A DNA stretch of 41,870 nt, from contig PHBQ01000019.1 of the NCBI GenBank assembly GCA_002841975.1, forward strand, positions 1 to 41,870, read 5' to 3'. Positions 21,848 to 29,432 of this stretch are shown here, piece after piece (the stretch's first letter is position 1; every line of letters starts with the position of its first letter). The stretch is from Candidatus Cloacimonetes bacterium HGW-Cloacimonetes-1. Lineage in GTDB: Bacteria > Cloacimonadota > Cloacimonadia > Cloacimonadales > Cloacimonadaceae. The notes beneath the pieces were generated by a model, which saw nothing but the letters and a program-made list of their open reading frames with translations, was not told where the DNA came from and searched no databases. The position numbers and the translations under genes are program-made.

Positions 21848-21930
21848 GTGGCAAATTCCGCTTTGCCACAGCGACCCTAGGTCGCTAAAGACATAGAACT
21901 GCATTCTATCTGCCGAAGCTGAATTCGGCA
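21848..21930. repeat. Cluster of four consecutive perfect hairpins
   Basis: Four perfect inverted repeats follow each other: GTGGCAAA/TTTGCCAC with a 6-nt loop (21848-21869); AGCGACC/GGTCGCT with a 3-nt loop (21870-21886); ATAGAA/TTCTAT with a 5-nt loop (21893-21909); TGCCGAA/TTCGGCA with a 6-nt loop (21911-21930). No T-run follows on either strand, so ordinary termination is unlikely. Confidence 0.8.
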
Positions 21931-22181
21931 TCACTGCAATAACCTGTACTTTTCAAAATTTTGTTGAATGCCTAGTATATAAAGAGCTGTCAATGGTAGA
22001 GAGGACTTTGTCAACAGCCTGAGTCCCCTCGGGACGGCATGTCTTGCAGTTCCGTAAATGCGTGTTTGTACATTGTCAACAAGCGGAAGCTCACTTTTCG
22101 TGAACAGTGGTTAACTGTATGATTTGTATGTGGTTAAAATTTATAAATTAATTGGAAAACGGCTGTGGAAAGAATGACTGC

Positions 22182-23975
22182 CTACTCAGGTGAAATGATG
22201 CCGTTTTGAATATCATCCAGTTCTGCCCAGCGGTCCAGGATATTCTCCAGCTTGTCCGTGAGTTCTTGGATTTCATGACTGATCCTGGAAAAATCTTCAT
22301 GGGATAGGGTTCTGGCTTCTTCAGTAATCTTGGCATCCAGTTCCGCCATGCGACCTTCCATATAGGATATTTCTGCCTCAAGCCTCTTCAGTTCTTGCTG
22401 TTCATTGTAGTTCAAGCCTTTCTTTGCCCGTTTGGGACGTTGGACGATTAACTTGTTTTGCAAATCTTCGATTTCAGCTTTTTCAAAGCGTTTGACTAGC
22501 AGATAATCGGAATAATTGCCGGCAAATTTCCGCATGATACCGTTCTCAAAGATGAATAGGTAATCCACAGTACGATCCAGGAAAAACCTATCGTGCGATA
22601 CGATCAGCAGGCATCCGTCAAAGGCATCCAGATAGTCTTCGAGGATTTCCAGAGTACGGATATCCAGATCATTGGTGGGTTCGTCCATAATAATAAAATT
22701 TGCACCAAACATCAAGGATTTGAGGAGATAGAGGCGTTTACGTTCTCCTCCGGACAAGGACTCCAGTTTCATCTGCTGCATCTTGCCATCAAACAAAAAT
22801 CGTTTCAGCATCTCGGTAGCAGTGAACTTGGTGCCGTCTTTGGTACGGATGACTTCTGCGTATTGTGCTATGTAGTCGTAAACTGACAACTTGGGATCAA
22901 AAGAATCCTCATCCTGGCGATAATAAGCAAAGTGAGTATTGACTCCGGCTTTGATATTGCCGATATCGGGATCCTCGTCTCCGGTGATTATGCGGAGGAG
23001 AGTAGTTTTTCCACAGCCGTTATCGCCGATCACGCCAATCCTTTCCCGAGGCTGAAAGTTGTGCTCCACATCACGGAAAAGTTCATTGCCATTATAGGAC
23101 TTTGCTATCTTGTGGAGCTCCAGTATAGTTTTCCCCAAACGATCAGTTTGGAACGAAATATTGAGCTCTGCATTTGAGATAAGATAAGACTTGGAAAGGA
23201 GTTCTTTGACCTTTTCGACATGATGTTTGGGTTTTGAAGTACGTGCCTGAGCACCACGGTTGAGCCACTCCAGTTCTTTTTTGAGCTGAGCTTTACGGCG
23301 GGTATCTTTGCGTTCGATATCGATTTCGCGCTGCATCTTGCCTTTCACAAAAGTGGAGTAGTTTCCACTGTACACGAAGAGGTTATTATTTTCTATCTCC
23401 AAAATCTTGTTACATACGCTATCGAGGAAGTAACGATCGTGCGTTACGAATATAATGGTCTTTTTGATTGAGAGGAGGTAGTCCTGAAGCCATTCTATAG
23501 TGTCCAAATCGAGATGGTTAGTTGGTTCATCGAGGATATACAAATCCGGTTCGGAAACCAAAACACGGGCAATATCTGCCTTACGTTTTTGACCACCGGA
23601 TAGATATATGAACTTTTTGTCAAACTCCGTGAGACCTAATTGGGTGAGTATAGACTTGTATTTGTAATCTTCTTCAATATGGTCAGGATGATCCGGAAGG
23701 ACATGTTGAAATACCGTTAGCTCAGGATTGACAATTGGGTTTTGGGGCAAATATCCTAGCTTTGTGTTGTTGCGAAATGTAATGGTACCACCACTGGGGT
23801 CTGTGAGTCCGGCTATCATAGTTAAGAGCGTGGTTTTCCCGGAGCCATTGACACCGATTAACCCAATCTTATCGTATTGGTGAATACCAAATGTGCTTTC
23901 GGATATGATGGTTTTATCGCCAATTTGTTTTGATATATTATCGATTGTGACTAATACGTCGTTTGCGAATATCAT
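22182..23975 (-). CDS. ABC-F family ATPase, Uup-like
   Basis: 597 residues with two ABC domains and no membrane segments, so it is a soluble ABC-F protein. First domain: Walker A GVNGSGKT (41-48), signature LSGGQKRK, Walker B LYILDEPTNHLDL. Second domain: GDNGCGKT, signature LSGGERKR, FIIMDEPTNDLDI. The C-terminus carries a Lys/Glu-rich coiled coil (about 510-590) as in Uup, which binds branched DNA or the ribosome. ABC-F proteins act at the ribosomal E site and rescue or regulate translation. The ATG at 23975 begins just 3 nt after the CCA end of the tRNA-Arg gene and has no free binding site, except an AGGGA inside the tRNA acceptor arm. No better start lies downstream. Substrate and exact subfamily are uncertain. 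Confidence 0.93.
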   Translation of the reverse strand: MIFANDVLVTIDNISKQIGDKTIISESTFGIHQYDKIGLIGVNGSGKTTLLTMIAGLTDPSGGTITFRNNTKLGYLPQNPIVNPELTVFQHVLPDHPDHIEEDYKYKSILTQLGLTEFDKKFIYLSGGQKRKADIARVLVSEPDLYILDEPTNHLDLDTIEWLQDYLLSIKKTIIFVTHDRYFLDSVCNKILEIENNNLFVYSGNYSTFVKGKMQREIDIERKDTRRKAQLKKELEWLNRGAQARTSKPKHHVEKVKELLSKSYLISNAELNISFQTDRLGKTILELHKIAKSYNGNELFRDVEHNFQPRERIGVIGDNGCGKTTLLRIITGDEDPDIGNIKAGVNTHFAYYRQDEDSFDPKLSVYDYIAQYAEVIRTKDGTKFTATEMLKRFLFDGKMQQMKLESLSGGERKRLYLLKSLMFGANFIIMDEPTNDLDIRTLEILEDYLDAFDGCLLIVSHDRFFLDRTVDYLFIFENGIMRKFAGNYSDYLLVKRFEKAEIEDLQNKLIVQRPKRAKKGLNYNEQQELKRLEAEISYMEGRMAELDAKITEEARTLSHEDFSRISHEIQELTDKLENILDRWAELDDIQNGIISPE

Positions 23976-23978
23976 AAT

Positions 23979-24055
23979 TGGCGTCCCTGAGGCGATTCGA
24001 ACGCCTGACCTTCACCTTCGGAGGGTGCCACTCTATCCAGCTGAGCTACAGGGAC
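23979..24055 (-). tRNA. tRNA-Arg(CCG), CCA encoded
   Basis: A full 77-nt cloverleaf on the minus strand: acceptor GTCCCTG paired with CAGGGAC, D-arm GCTC/GAGT, anticodon loop CTCCGAA with anticodon CCG, T-arm AGGCG/CGCCT with TTCGAAT loop, discriminator G and encoded CCA. The first anticodon-stem pair (G-A) appears mismatched. It is followed after 3 nt by the ABC-F start codon. Confidence 0.95.
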
Positions 24056-24067
24056 GCTTTGTGTTTG

Positions 24068-24096
24068 CATAAATTCAGATACCGTCATTTTGTCAA
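24068..24096 (-). promoter_or_regulatory. Putative promoter of tRNA-Arg (and the ABC-F gene)
   Basis: On the minus strand TTGACA (24096-24091) overlaps the thyX stop codon. A 17-nt spacer leads to a weak -10 TTTATG (24073-24068). Transcription would start only a few bases before the mature tRNA 5' end at 24055. Confidence 0.5.
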
Positions 24097-25484
24097 TTAC
24101 TTTGCTGAGATGGAACAAATTCACTCTTGCCCATGAGGTACTTTGCAGTGATCGGACAGAGAGTTTTGATGATCCGTGCAATCTCTTGGGACAAGACCCG
24201 AATCTCCCACTGGGCATGCTCGTCTGAACGCAGGCGTACGAAGTGATGTAGTTCCCGCAGATTCATGCGGACGAGCACAGTTACCTGATGTGAATTGGTG
24301 AGAGCATAAGCCCCAATACCGGGATGCTTGGATTCGATTAACTGCCCCAATTGGCAAGATTTTGCCAGCAGTATCTCCCACCGCTCACGGGAGTCGGCAG
24401 GAATATTGGGCGGAACGATTTGAAGGTCATCAAAGCTATGCTTTTGACGGATAATGGTGCATAAACGGTGTCTTTTGAACTGCGCCCAGCAGCTCTCGGA
24501 CATGTGTAATTCAAAAGTAAATTCTGCCATTTCAAATGCTCTGGGAAGCTTGTGCCAAACTTGCATATCTTGATAAAGCTGTTCACTAAGGCGCGCTATT
24601 TCCTCAGCATCCGCTTGGGACAAGTAATCCAGAATTTCCTGATAGCCGGTGTGAGCATTGGAATAAAGTAATGCTGCCAGGATTTGCAGATCGGCTTCAT
24701 CTGGGCTACTGAGCAATGTTACACTACTTCGAGGTTTTTGGGATGAACCGGGGAAAGTCATCTCAAAACACTTTTGGTAAAACGAGTCCGGCTCCGTATA
24801 ACGAATCAGAGAGGGGGTAAGGTCTTTTACTACACGATATAGCTGTTGAGATAGCTCCAGAGCTTCGCTAGTGTTAAGCCCATTGAGACGGCGCAGCAGA
24901 GCTTCGAGGCTTCGGGCATTAATCGTCATTCCCATTTGGGTTTTCGTGGCCAGGGGTAAGATGTATCTGGCATCTTCTTTAGCCATGCCCTCTTGTTCCC
25001 GTTTCTTGAGCAATGGATAATCTGCCATCACTTGGATCAGTAAAGAACCCAGCGTTTGTTGGTATTCCCGAAAGAGCTCTCCCATTAGAGCGACATACTG
25101 CACCTTGAGATCGTGATCAAGCTCCGAAGGAACTATAAAGTCGTTGTGAAAGGTAACATAGCGTTGTGACTTTTCTGTAAACGAAGCTAATCTGCTTCTT
25201 TGCAAAGTTTCGGTCAAGAGTCGAGATACACCGATAATGTCGATATTGAAAACAGCATGCTCCGCCACCGAGCTGTGCCCCATCTCAAATATAATATTCT
25301 CATTTGAGGTACGTGCTTTATTGATCTGGGAGAGTGCTTCCTGACGCAGTTCAGATATGGATTTGCTGCTGCGGCTGATCCTGGCATAGGCCGCGGATAT
25401 GACCTCCGGAGTAGTCTCTTGATTTTCGATGAATCTCTCAATCAGACTTTTGTCGATATTGTAACCTGCCAATACTATCTGCAT
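24093..25484 (-). CDS. thyX: FAD-dependent thymidylate synthase, duplicated-domain form
   Basis: 463 residues, about twice the usual ThyX length (about 220-250). ThyX methylates dUMP to dTMP with FAD, NADPH and methylene-tetrahydrofolate, and works as a tetramer. The first half has HSSVAEH (70-76) and the signature-like RSRLASFTEKSQRY (96-109; classic RHRxxSxNExSxRY). It also has a weaker NARSLE segment. The second half repeats the fold: FKRHRLCTIIRQKHSF is a decayed version of the signature, while RMNLRELHHF and HAQWEIR (406-429) keep the nucleotide-binding motif well. The halves therefore look complementary. AAGG lies 7 nt before the ATG; the deoC stop is 9 nt upstream. It is the last gene of the ricT-like/rlmN/deoC/thyX unit. 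Confidence 0.88.
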   Translation of the reverse strand: MQIVLAGYNIDKSLIERFIENQETTPEVISAAYARISRSSKSISELRQEALSQINKARTSNENIIFEMGHSSVAEHAVFNIDIIGVSRLLTETLQRSRLASFTEKSQRYVTFHNDFIVPSELDHDLKVQYVALMGELFREYQQTLGSLLIQVMADYPLLKKREQEGMAKEDARYILPLATKTQMGMTINARSLEALLRRLNGLNTSEALELSQQLYRVVKDLTPSLIRYTEPDSFYQKCFEMTFPGSSQKPRSSVTLLSSPDEADLQILAALLYSNAHTGYQEILDYLSQADAEEIARLSEQLYQDMQVWHKLPRAFEMAEFTFELHMSESCWAQFKRHRLCTIIRQKHSFDDLQIVPPNIPADSRERWEILLAKSCQLGQLIESKHPGIGAYALTNSHQVTVLVRMNLRELHHFVRLRSDEHAQWEIRVLSQEIARIIKTLCPITAKYLMGKSEFVPSQQSN

Positions 25485-25493
25485 TTAGTAACC

Positions 25494-26267
25494 TTAATTT
25501 TTCAATGCCGAAACGCTACTGGCTCCAATTCTACTGGCTCCTGCAGCGACCATTTGGTTGGCTTGTTCCTTGGTTTTAACTCCACCAGAAGCTTTGACTC
25601 CCAGCTTCGGACCTACTGTCGCACGCATCAGGGCGATGTTTGCCGCTGTGGCTCCGGCACTGCCAAAGCCCGTAGATGTTTTCACGAAATGCGCACCGGC
25701 TTTTTTGGCATATAAACAGGATATCACGATCTGCTCTTCGGTCAAAAAACAGGTCTCCAAAATCACTTTGAGCAACACATCGTGCGCATTACAGAGCTTA
25801 CCGACTTCGAGGATAGTCCGGTATGCAGAATCCCAATCACCGGATCGTGCTGCAGCGATGTTTTGCACCATATCGAGCTCATTGATACCCAGATCAATGA
25901 CTGCCAAAGCTTCGGCAGCTACTGCAGAGATGTCTCCTGCACCAAGAGGAAAATTGATAACTGTACATGATTTGATCTTGTCCTGGAGGATGCCCTTGAT
26001 TTGAGCGATAAAATGAGAATTGATACATACAGATGCACACTCGTATTCCAATGCCATGGTGCAGATTTCCGCTACATCCGGGCTGGTGGCATCGGCGCGT
26101 AGGATAGTGGCATCCACAATATGTGCAATCCCTTGATCTTCATAGAGCATATCACTACTATCCGCTCTGCAAACTAAACAGTCCAAACAGACCTTATGGT
26201 CTCCCCCACATTTGCAGGGCTGTCCTGAACCAAACAAATCTCTGGCGATATTTTCGATGTTGATCAT
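25494..26267 (-). CDS. deoC: Deoxyribose-phosphate aldolase with a Cys-rich N-terminal extension
   Basis: 257 residues. DeoC cleaves 2-deoxyribose-5-phosphate to acetaldehyde and glyceraldehyde-3-phosphate in nucleoside salvage. The aldolase core is clear: ASVCIN (78-83), ELDMVQNI with Asp132, ETCFL (171-175), the Schiff-base Lys196 in FVKTSTGFGSAGAT, and VKASGG with Lys225. In front lies an extension of about 45 residues with five Cys (18, 20, 27, 30, 33) and His24, spaced like a metal-binding knuckle. The canonical DHT motif near the core start reads DAT here. The start overlaps the rlmN stop as ATGA, so the two are translationally coupled. Confidence 0.92.
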   Translation of the reverse strand: MINIENIARDLFGSGQPCKCGGDHKVCLDCLVCRADSSDMLYEDQGIAHIVDATILRADATSPDVAEICTMALEYECASVCINSHFIAQIKGILQDKIKSCTVINFPLGAGDISAVAAEALAVIDLGINELDMVQNIAAARSGDWDSAYRTILEVGKLCNAHDVLLKVILETCFLTEEQIVISCLYAKKAGAHFVKTSTGFGSAGATAANIALMRATVGPKLGVKASGGVKTKEQANQMVAAGASRIGASSVSALKN

Positions 26268-27304
26268 AAAGACTCCTTCTGTGATTGTGTAGCAGCTAAT
26301 TGACCACAGGCACCGAGTATGTCGCTGCCTCTGCTTTTACGCAGTGTAATGGTTTGATTTATTACTTGGGAATTGGTTAAAAACATATCGATATGGCTAT
26401 TTCGAGGAGCAGTCCATGCAATGCCGGAGACTGGATTCCAAGGGATCAGATTGATCTTGCAGGAGAGATCTGAAACGTATTTTTTGAGGGCATTGATATC
26501 CTCCCAAGCCATGTTTACTTCCGGGATCATGATATATTCGAAAGTGACTTTGAAGCTGGTCTTTTTGCGAAAGTAGATCAGTGCTTTTTTGAGTTCTTCA
26601 AGGGGGTAAGTCTCGTTGATTGGCATCAGTTCTGTGCGCTTGGTTTCTATAGCAGAATTCAATGATACTGCCAATTTTGTGCGGATCCCGCTATTTGCCA
26701 ATTTGATGATAGCGGGGACTATTCCACAGGTGGAAATAGTAGTCCTTCTGGGGCTAAAAGATATGCCATCCTCCGCTTGCAATATTTCCAGAGCGGAGAG
26801 GACATTATCAATGTTATCTAGGGGTTCACCCATTCCCATGAAGACGATATTGGTGATCCTGTTGGGTTTGACGAGTTTACCAGCCAACACTACTTGTCCT
26901 ACAATTTCGGATATCTCCAGATTGCGGATCAAGCCCATCTGGGCCGTCGCACAAAAGCTACAGTTGCGGGCACATCCTACTTGCGAGGAGATGCAGAGAG
27001 TGTTCTTTTTGGCAGCAGGGATAATCACCATCTCCACAAAGTTTCCATCTGCCAGCTTTAACTTGTATTTGGAAGAACGATCCACCGATGTACGAGTTTC
27101 GGCTATTTCCGGTAAAGAAAAGCTGTAGAGCTGTACGAGTTCATCCCGCATTTTCTTAGACAGGTCTGTCATAGCATCGGGATTACTTTCAAAGTGAATG
27201 TACAGCCACTTTAGGAGTTGCTTAGCCTTGTACTTTGGGATTCCTAGAGCTTCGATATCTGAAACTACTTTGGTAGGATTTTCGGAGAATATGTTCGTTA
27301 GCAT
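26264..27304 (-). CDS. rlmN: Dual-specificity RNA methyltransferase RlmN (23S rRNA A2503 and tRNA A37)
   Basis: 346 residues, a radical SAM enzyme. The iron-sulfur cluster Cys are C111, C115 and C118 (CARNCSFC). The methyl-carrying Cys is C333 in ILGACGQLA and its partner is C104 (LCISSQVG), at the spacing known from E. coli RlmN. It methylates C2 of adenosine 2503 in 23S rRNA and A37 in certain tRNAs. The gene overlaps ricT (7 nt) at its start and deoC (4 nt) at its end. No Cfr-specific feature is obvious, and RlmN is the standard call for this length and context. Confidence 0.95.
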   Translation of the reverse strand: MLTNIFSENPTKVVSDIEALGIPKYKAKQLLKWLYIHFESNPDAMTDLSKKMRDELVQLYSFSLPEIAETRTSVDRSSKYKLKLADGNFVEMVIIPAAKKNTLCISSQVGCARNCSFCATAQMGLIRNLEISEIVGQVVLAGKLVKPNRITNIVFMGMGEPLDNIDNVLSALEILQAEDGISFSPRRTTISTCGIVPAIIKLANSGIRTKLAVSLNSAIETKRTELMPINETYPLEELKKALIYFRKKTSFKVTFEYIMIPEVNMAWEDINALKKYVSDLSCKINLIPWNPVSGIAWTAPRNSHIDMFLTNSQVINQTITLRKSRGSDILGACGQLAATQSQKESL

Positions 27305-28137
27305 TTTTCAATAATCGGGATATCAAGAACTTTGAGCTTGTTAAAATCTGCTATATCGAGACTGATCATCTCTTGTAAATCGTTGGTCAAAAACACCTTG
27401 TGAGACATCACATCTATTTTGAAGACCACCATGCGTTTTCCTTCCACTTCTACACACATGCCTATGATGGGAAAGCCTTTTGCTTCTTCGATATAAAAGT
27501 CCTCTTCGTAATTGAGACAGCAGAGGAGTCTGCCGCAGGGTCCGGATATTTTGGAAAGGTTACCTGCTAGGTTTTGATCTTTAGCCATTTTGATCGTGAC
27601 TTGGTTAAATTTTTTGAGGTAAGTGCTGCAACAGTACTGATTGCCACACATGCCAAATCCACCCAAACGCTTGGCTTCGTCTCTGCCCGTGGTTTGATGG
27701 AGTTCTATCCGGGTTTTGAATACTGTGGCCAGTTCCCGCACAAACAGTCTGAAATCTATACGGCCATCGGCGGTAAAAAAGAAGGTTAATTTGTTGCCAT
27801 CATACTGATATACAGCCTCGATGAGCTTCATCTCGAAGGGATAGCGTGTAACCGTTTCGACAAATATCTTGGACGCTTTTTCTTCTTCGAGAACGATGTT
27901 GTTGAGGCGTTCAAGCTCTGCATCTCCGACAATCCGTATAATGTTCAGGATTTTACTGTCTCCGGATTGTGCTTCGACTTCGGCAACATCTACACACATG
28001 TGAACGACCTGGGCTAAATCCTCTCCGCGTTCAACTTCTACGATCACCATATCTTCAGGTTGCACAGGCAATTCTCTGGAGTTTTGATAATATCCCATCC
28101 GACCGGAACGAAATTCGACTTCTATATAATCTAACAT
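27298..28137 (-). CDS. ricT: PSP1 domain protein, RicT/YaaT-like
   Basis: 279 residues from the ATG at 28137, chosen because AGGAG lies 5 nt upstream; an in-frame start at 28170 lacks one. The PSP1 C-terminal domain contains two Cys clusters, MCGNQYCC (Cys164, 169, 170) and PCGRLLCC (Cys201, 206, 207), as in RicT of the Bacillus Ric (YlbF-YmcA-YaaT) complex, where they bind an iron-sulfur cluster and support RNase Y-dependent mRNA processing. The MAKDQNL and KISGPCGR stretches are family hallmarks. Partners RicA and RicF are not in the window, so a role with them is unproven. First gene of the four-gene unit ending in thyX. Confidence 0.88.
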   Translation of the reverse strand: MLDYIEVEFRSGRMGYYQNSRELPVQPEDMVIVEVERGEDLAQVVHMCVDVAEVEAQSGDSKILNIIRIVGDAELERLNNIVLEEEKASKIFVETVTRYPFEMKLIEAVYQYDGNKLTFFFTADGRIDFRLFVRELATVFKTRIELHQTTGRDEAKRLGGFGMCGNQYCCSTYLKKFNQVTIKMAKDQNLAGNLSKISGPCGRLLCCLNYEEDFYIEEAKGFPIIGMCVEVEGKRMVVFKIDVMSHKVFLTNDLQEMISLDIADFNKLKVLDIPIIEKC

Positions 28138-28176
28138 TTGATCTCCTAAATGTTCATGTGACAATGCCAAGAGGCG

Positions 28177-28201
28177 CTGATTTTCAATATTTGAGAATCA
28201 G
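28177..28201. other. Hairpin between the GlmU-like and ricT-like genes
   Basis: Near-perfect stem of 11 bp with a 3-nt loop (CTGATT...AATCAG outer arms, one G-T pair). No T-run follows on the minus strand, so it may stabilise or attenuate the transcript rather than terminate it. Confidence 0.5.
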
Positions 28202-28220
28202 AAAACTATATCCAGACTTT

Positions 28221-29432
28221 TTAGCTGCCTTGGCTTGTCAAGCCTATAAAGAGAGAACGTTCTGCAGAACTGAGCTGCAAACCCCTCCTGGCTTTTACTG
28301 CCTCGGCTGTTTGCATAAATGCTTCAATCCGATATTTGCTTAATTGCTGTGCCATACCCCAAGAGAAATCTGGGATAAAATCTGAAATCAGATCGCTACC
28401 ATATATATTGGAACCTGTTCCAATGACGCAACCTGTGTTGATCGAACAATTGATCCCGATCTTGACATGATCAGCGATCACAGCACCAAGAAATTGAGTT
28501 CCGGAATCGACCTTTTGGGCCTCTGCATAGCTATGATAAAACACGTTTTTATAGTTATTCTTAAGGTCGCTGTTATTGGTATCAGCTCCTATATTTACCC
28601 ATTCTCCCAGATATGAATGTCCCAAAAAGCCATCGTGCTGTTTGTTACTATAGGCCTGAATGATACTGCCTTCTACCTCTCCACCCACTTTGCATACCGG
28701 ACCAATCGATGTTCCGTGATAGATTTTGGCACCGACTTTGATGATCGACTTTTTTCCGATATACACAGGGCCGAGAATTACAGAATTGTGCATTACCTGT
28801 GCTTCACAATCGATTACGATGGGACCATCAGAAGCATCTAGTACTACTCCCGGCTTAAGCACTACACCCTCACCCAGCCAAATGTTGTAGGGATGAAGTA
28901 AGGTTACACCCGGCTCAGTTTCCAGGTAGTTTTCCTGGTCATAAAAATGTTCCTCGAAATCAGCCAAGATTCTTTGGGGATTTGCATGAATAATTTCGGA
29001 TAGACTGCGGTAAAACGTAGCTGCGACAGTAATAGGAACAACCTTGTCTGTGGCAAGGGTGGCTTGAATCTCAGAGAAGCTGGAGACGGGTTTTGACGAG
29101 CGCAAAGCAACGATTGTGTCCTCACAAACTAAGCAGCTCTCCTGTTTCATGGATTTGATCTGATCCACCAACATAGTATTCAGTATCAGTCTGGAATTAA
29201 CATGCGTAACATCTTGCTTGACGGCAAGATTGACATTCCAGTCCGGATGCCTCTCTCTATAGATATCTGCAAGAGCAGGTTCTACAAACACGGATGTAGC
29301 ATCAGCATCAAAAGCATGCTCCAAGCTTTGTCTCAATTTCAGGATCCCGCAACGGAGATCGCCAATCGAGCGCGTGTGGCAGATCGGATAAAAGTGGCTA
29401 GTATTATTGTCGTCAAACACGTTCAGGAACAT
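28221..29432 (-). CDS. GlmU-like putative sugar nucleotidyltransferase/acetyltransferase (alternative bacterial GlmU family)
   Basis: 403 residues from the ATG at 29432, preceded by AGAGG 5 nt upstream; an in-frame start at 29474 is less likely. The N-terminal part has TRSIGDLRCGILKLRQS, the pattern (TRPxxDLRxGILTIxEK) of the Bacteroidota-type GlmU substitute. The C-terminal half is a left-handed beta helix of hexapeptide repeats (about 175-350), as in acyltransferases such as GlmU. It could make UDP-N-acetylglucosamine for peptidoglycan. Its position downstream of PBP1A and a glycosyltransferase fits a wall role. Which of the two reactions it performs cannot be read from the sequence. It overlaps the preceding gene by 20 nt. 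Confidence 0.8.
   Translation of the reverse strand: MFLNVFDDNNTSHFYPICHTRSIGDLRCGILKLRQSLEHAFDADATSVFVEPALADIYRERHPDWNVNLAVKQDVTHVNSRLILNTMLVDQIKSMKQESCLVCEDTIVALRSSKPVSSFSEIQATLATDKVVPITVAATFYRSLSEIIHANPQRILADFEEHFYDQENYLETEPGVTLLHPYNIWLGEGVVLKPGVVLDASDGPIVIDCEAQVMHNSVILGPVYIGKKSIIKVGAKIYHGTSIGPVCKVGGEVEGSIIQAYSNKQHDGFLGHSYLGEWVNIGADTNNSDLKNNYKNVFYHSYAEAQKVDSGTQFLGAVIADHVKIGINCSINTGCVIGTGSNIYGSDLISDFIPDFSWGMAQQLSKYRIEAFMQTAEAVKARRGLQLSSAERSLFIGLTSQGS

Larger units (their letters stand above)
21246..22181. other. Long non-coding region between the giant gene and the ABC-F gene
   Basis: 936 bp with no supportable gene. It holds the giant gene promoter (21340-21367), copy B of the 11-bp-period repeat (about 21600-21685), a GC-richer segment (about 21700-21870), four hairpins in a row (21848-21930), and a smaller hairpin with stem GTCCC/GGGAC (22023-22035). 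The stretch 21485-21580 contains an imperfect long inverted repeat (GAGCAGT and ACTGCTC as outer arms). Short frames in the GC-rich part carry stops and no recognisable domain. Confidence 0.7.

Noticed and set aside
28236-28300. TTGACA near the end of the GlmU-like gene as a ricT promoter
   Set aside because: It encodes residues near the C-terminus and no -10 lies at proper spacing.
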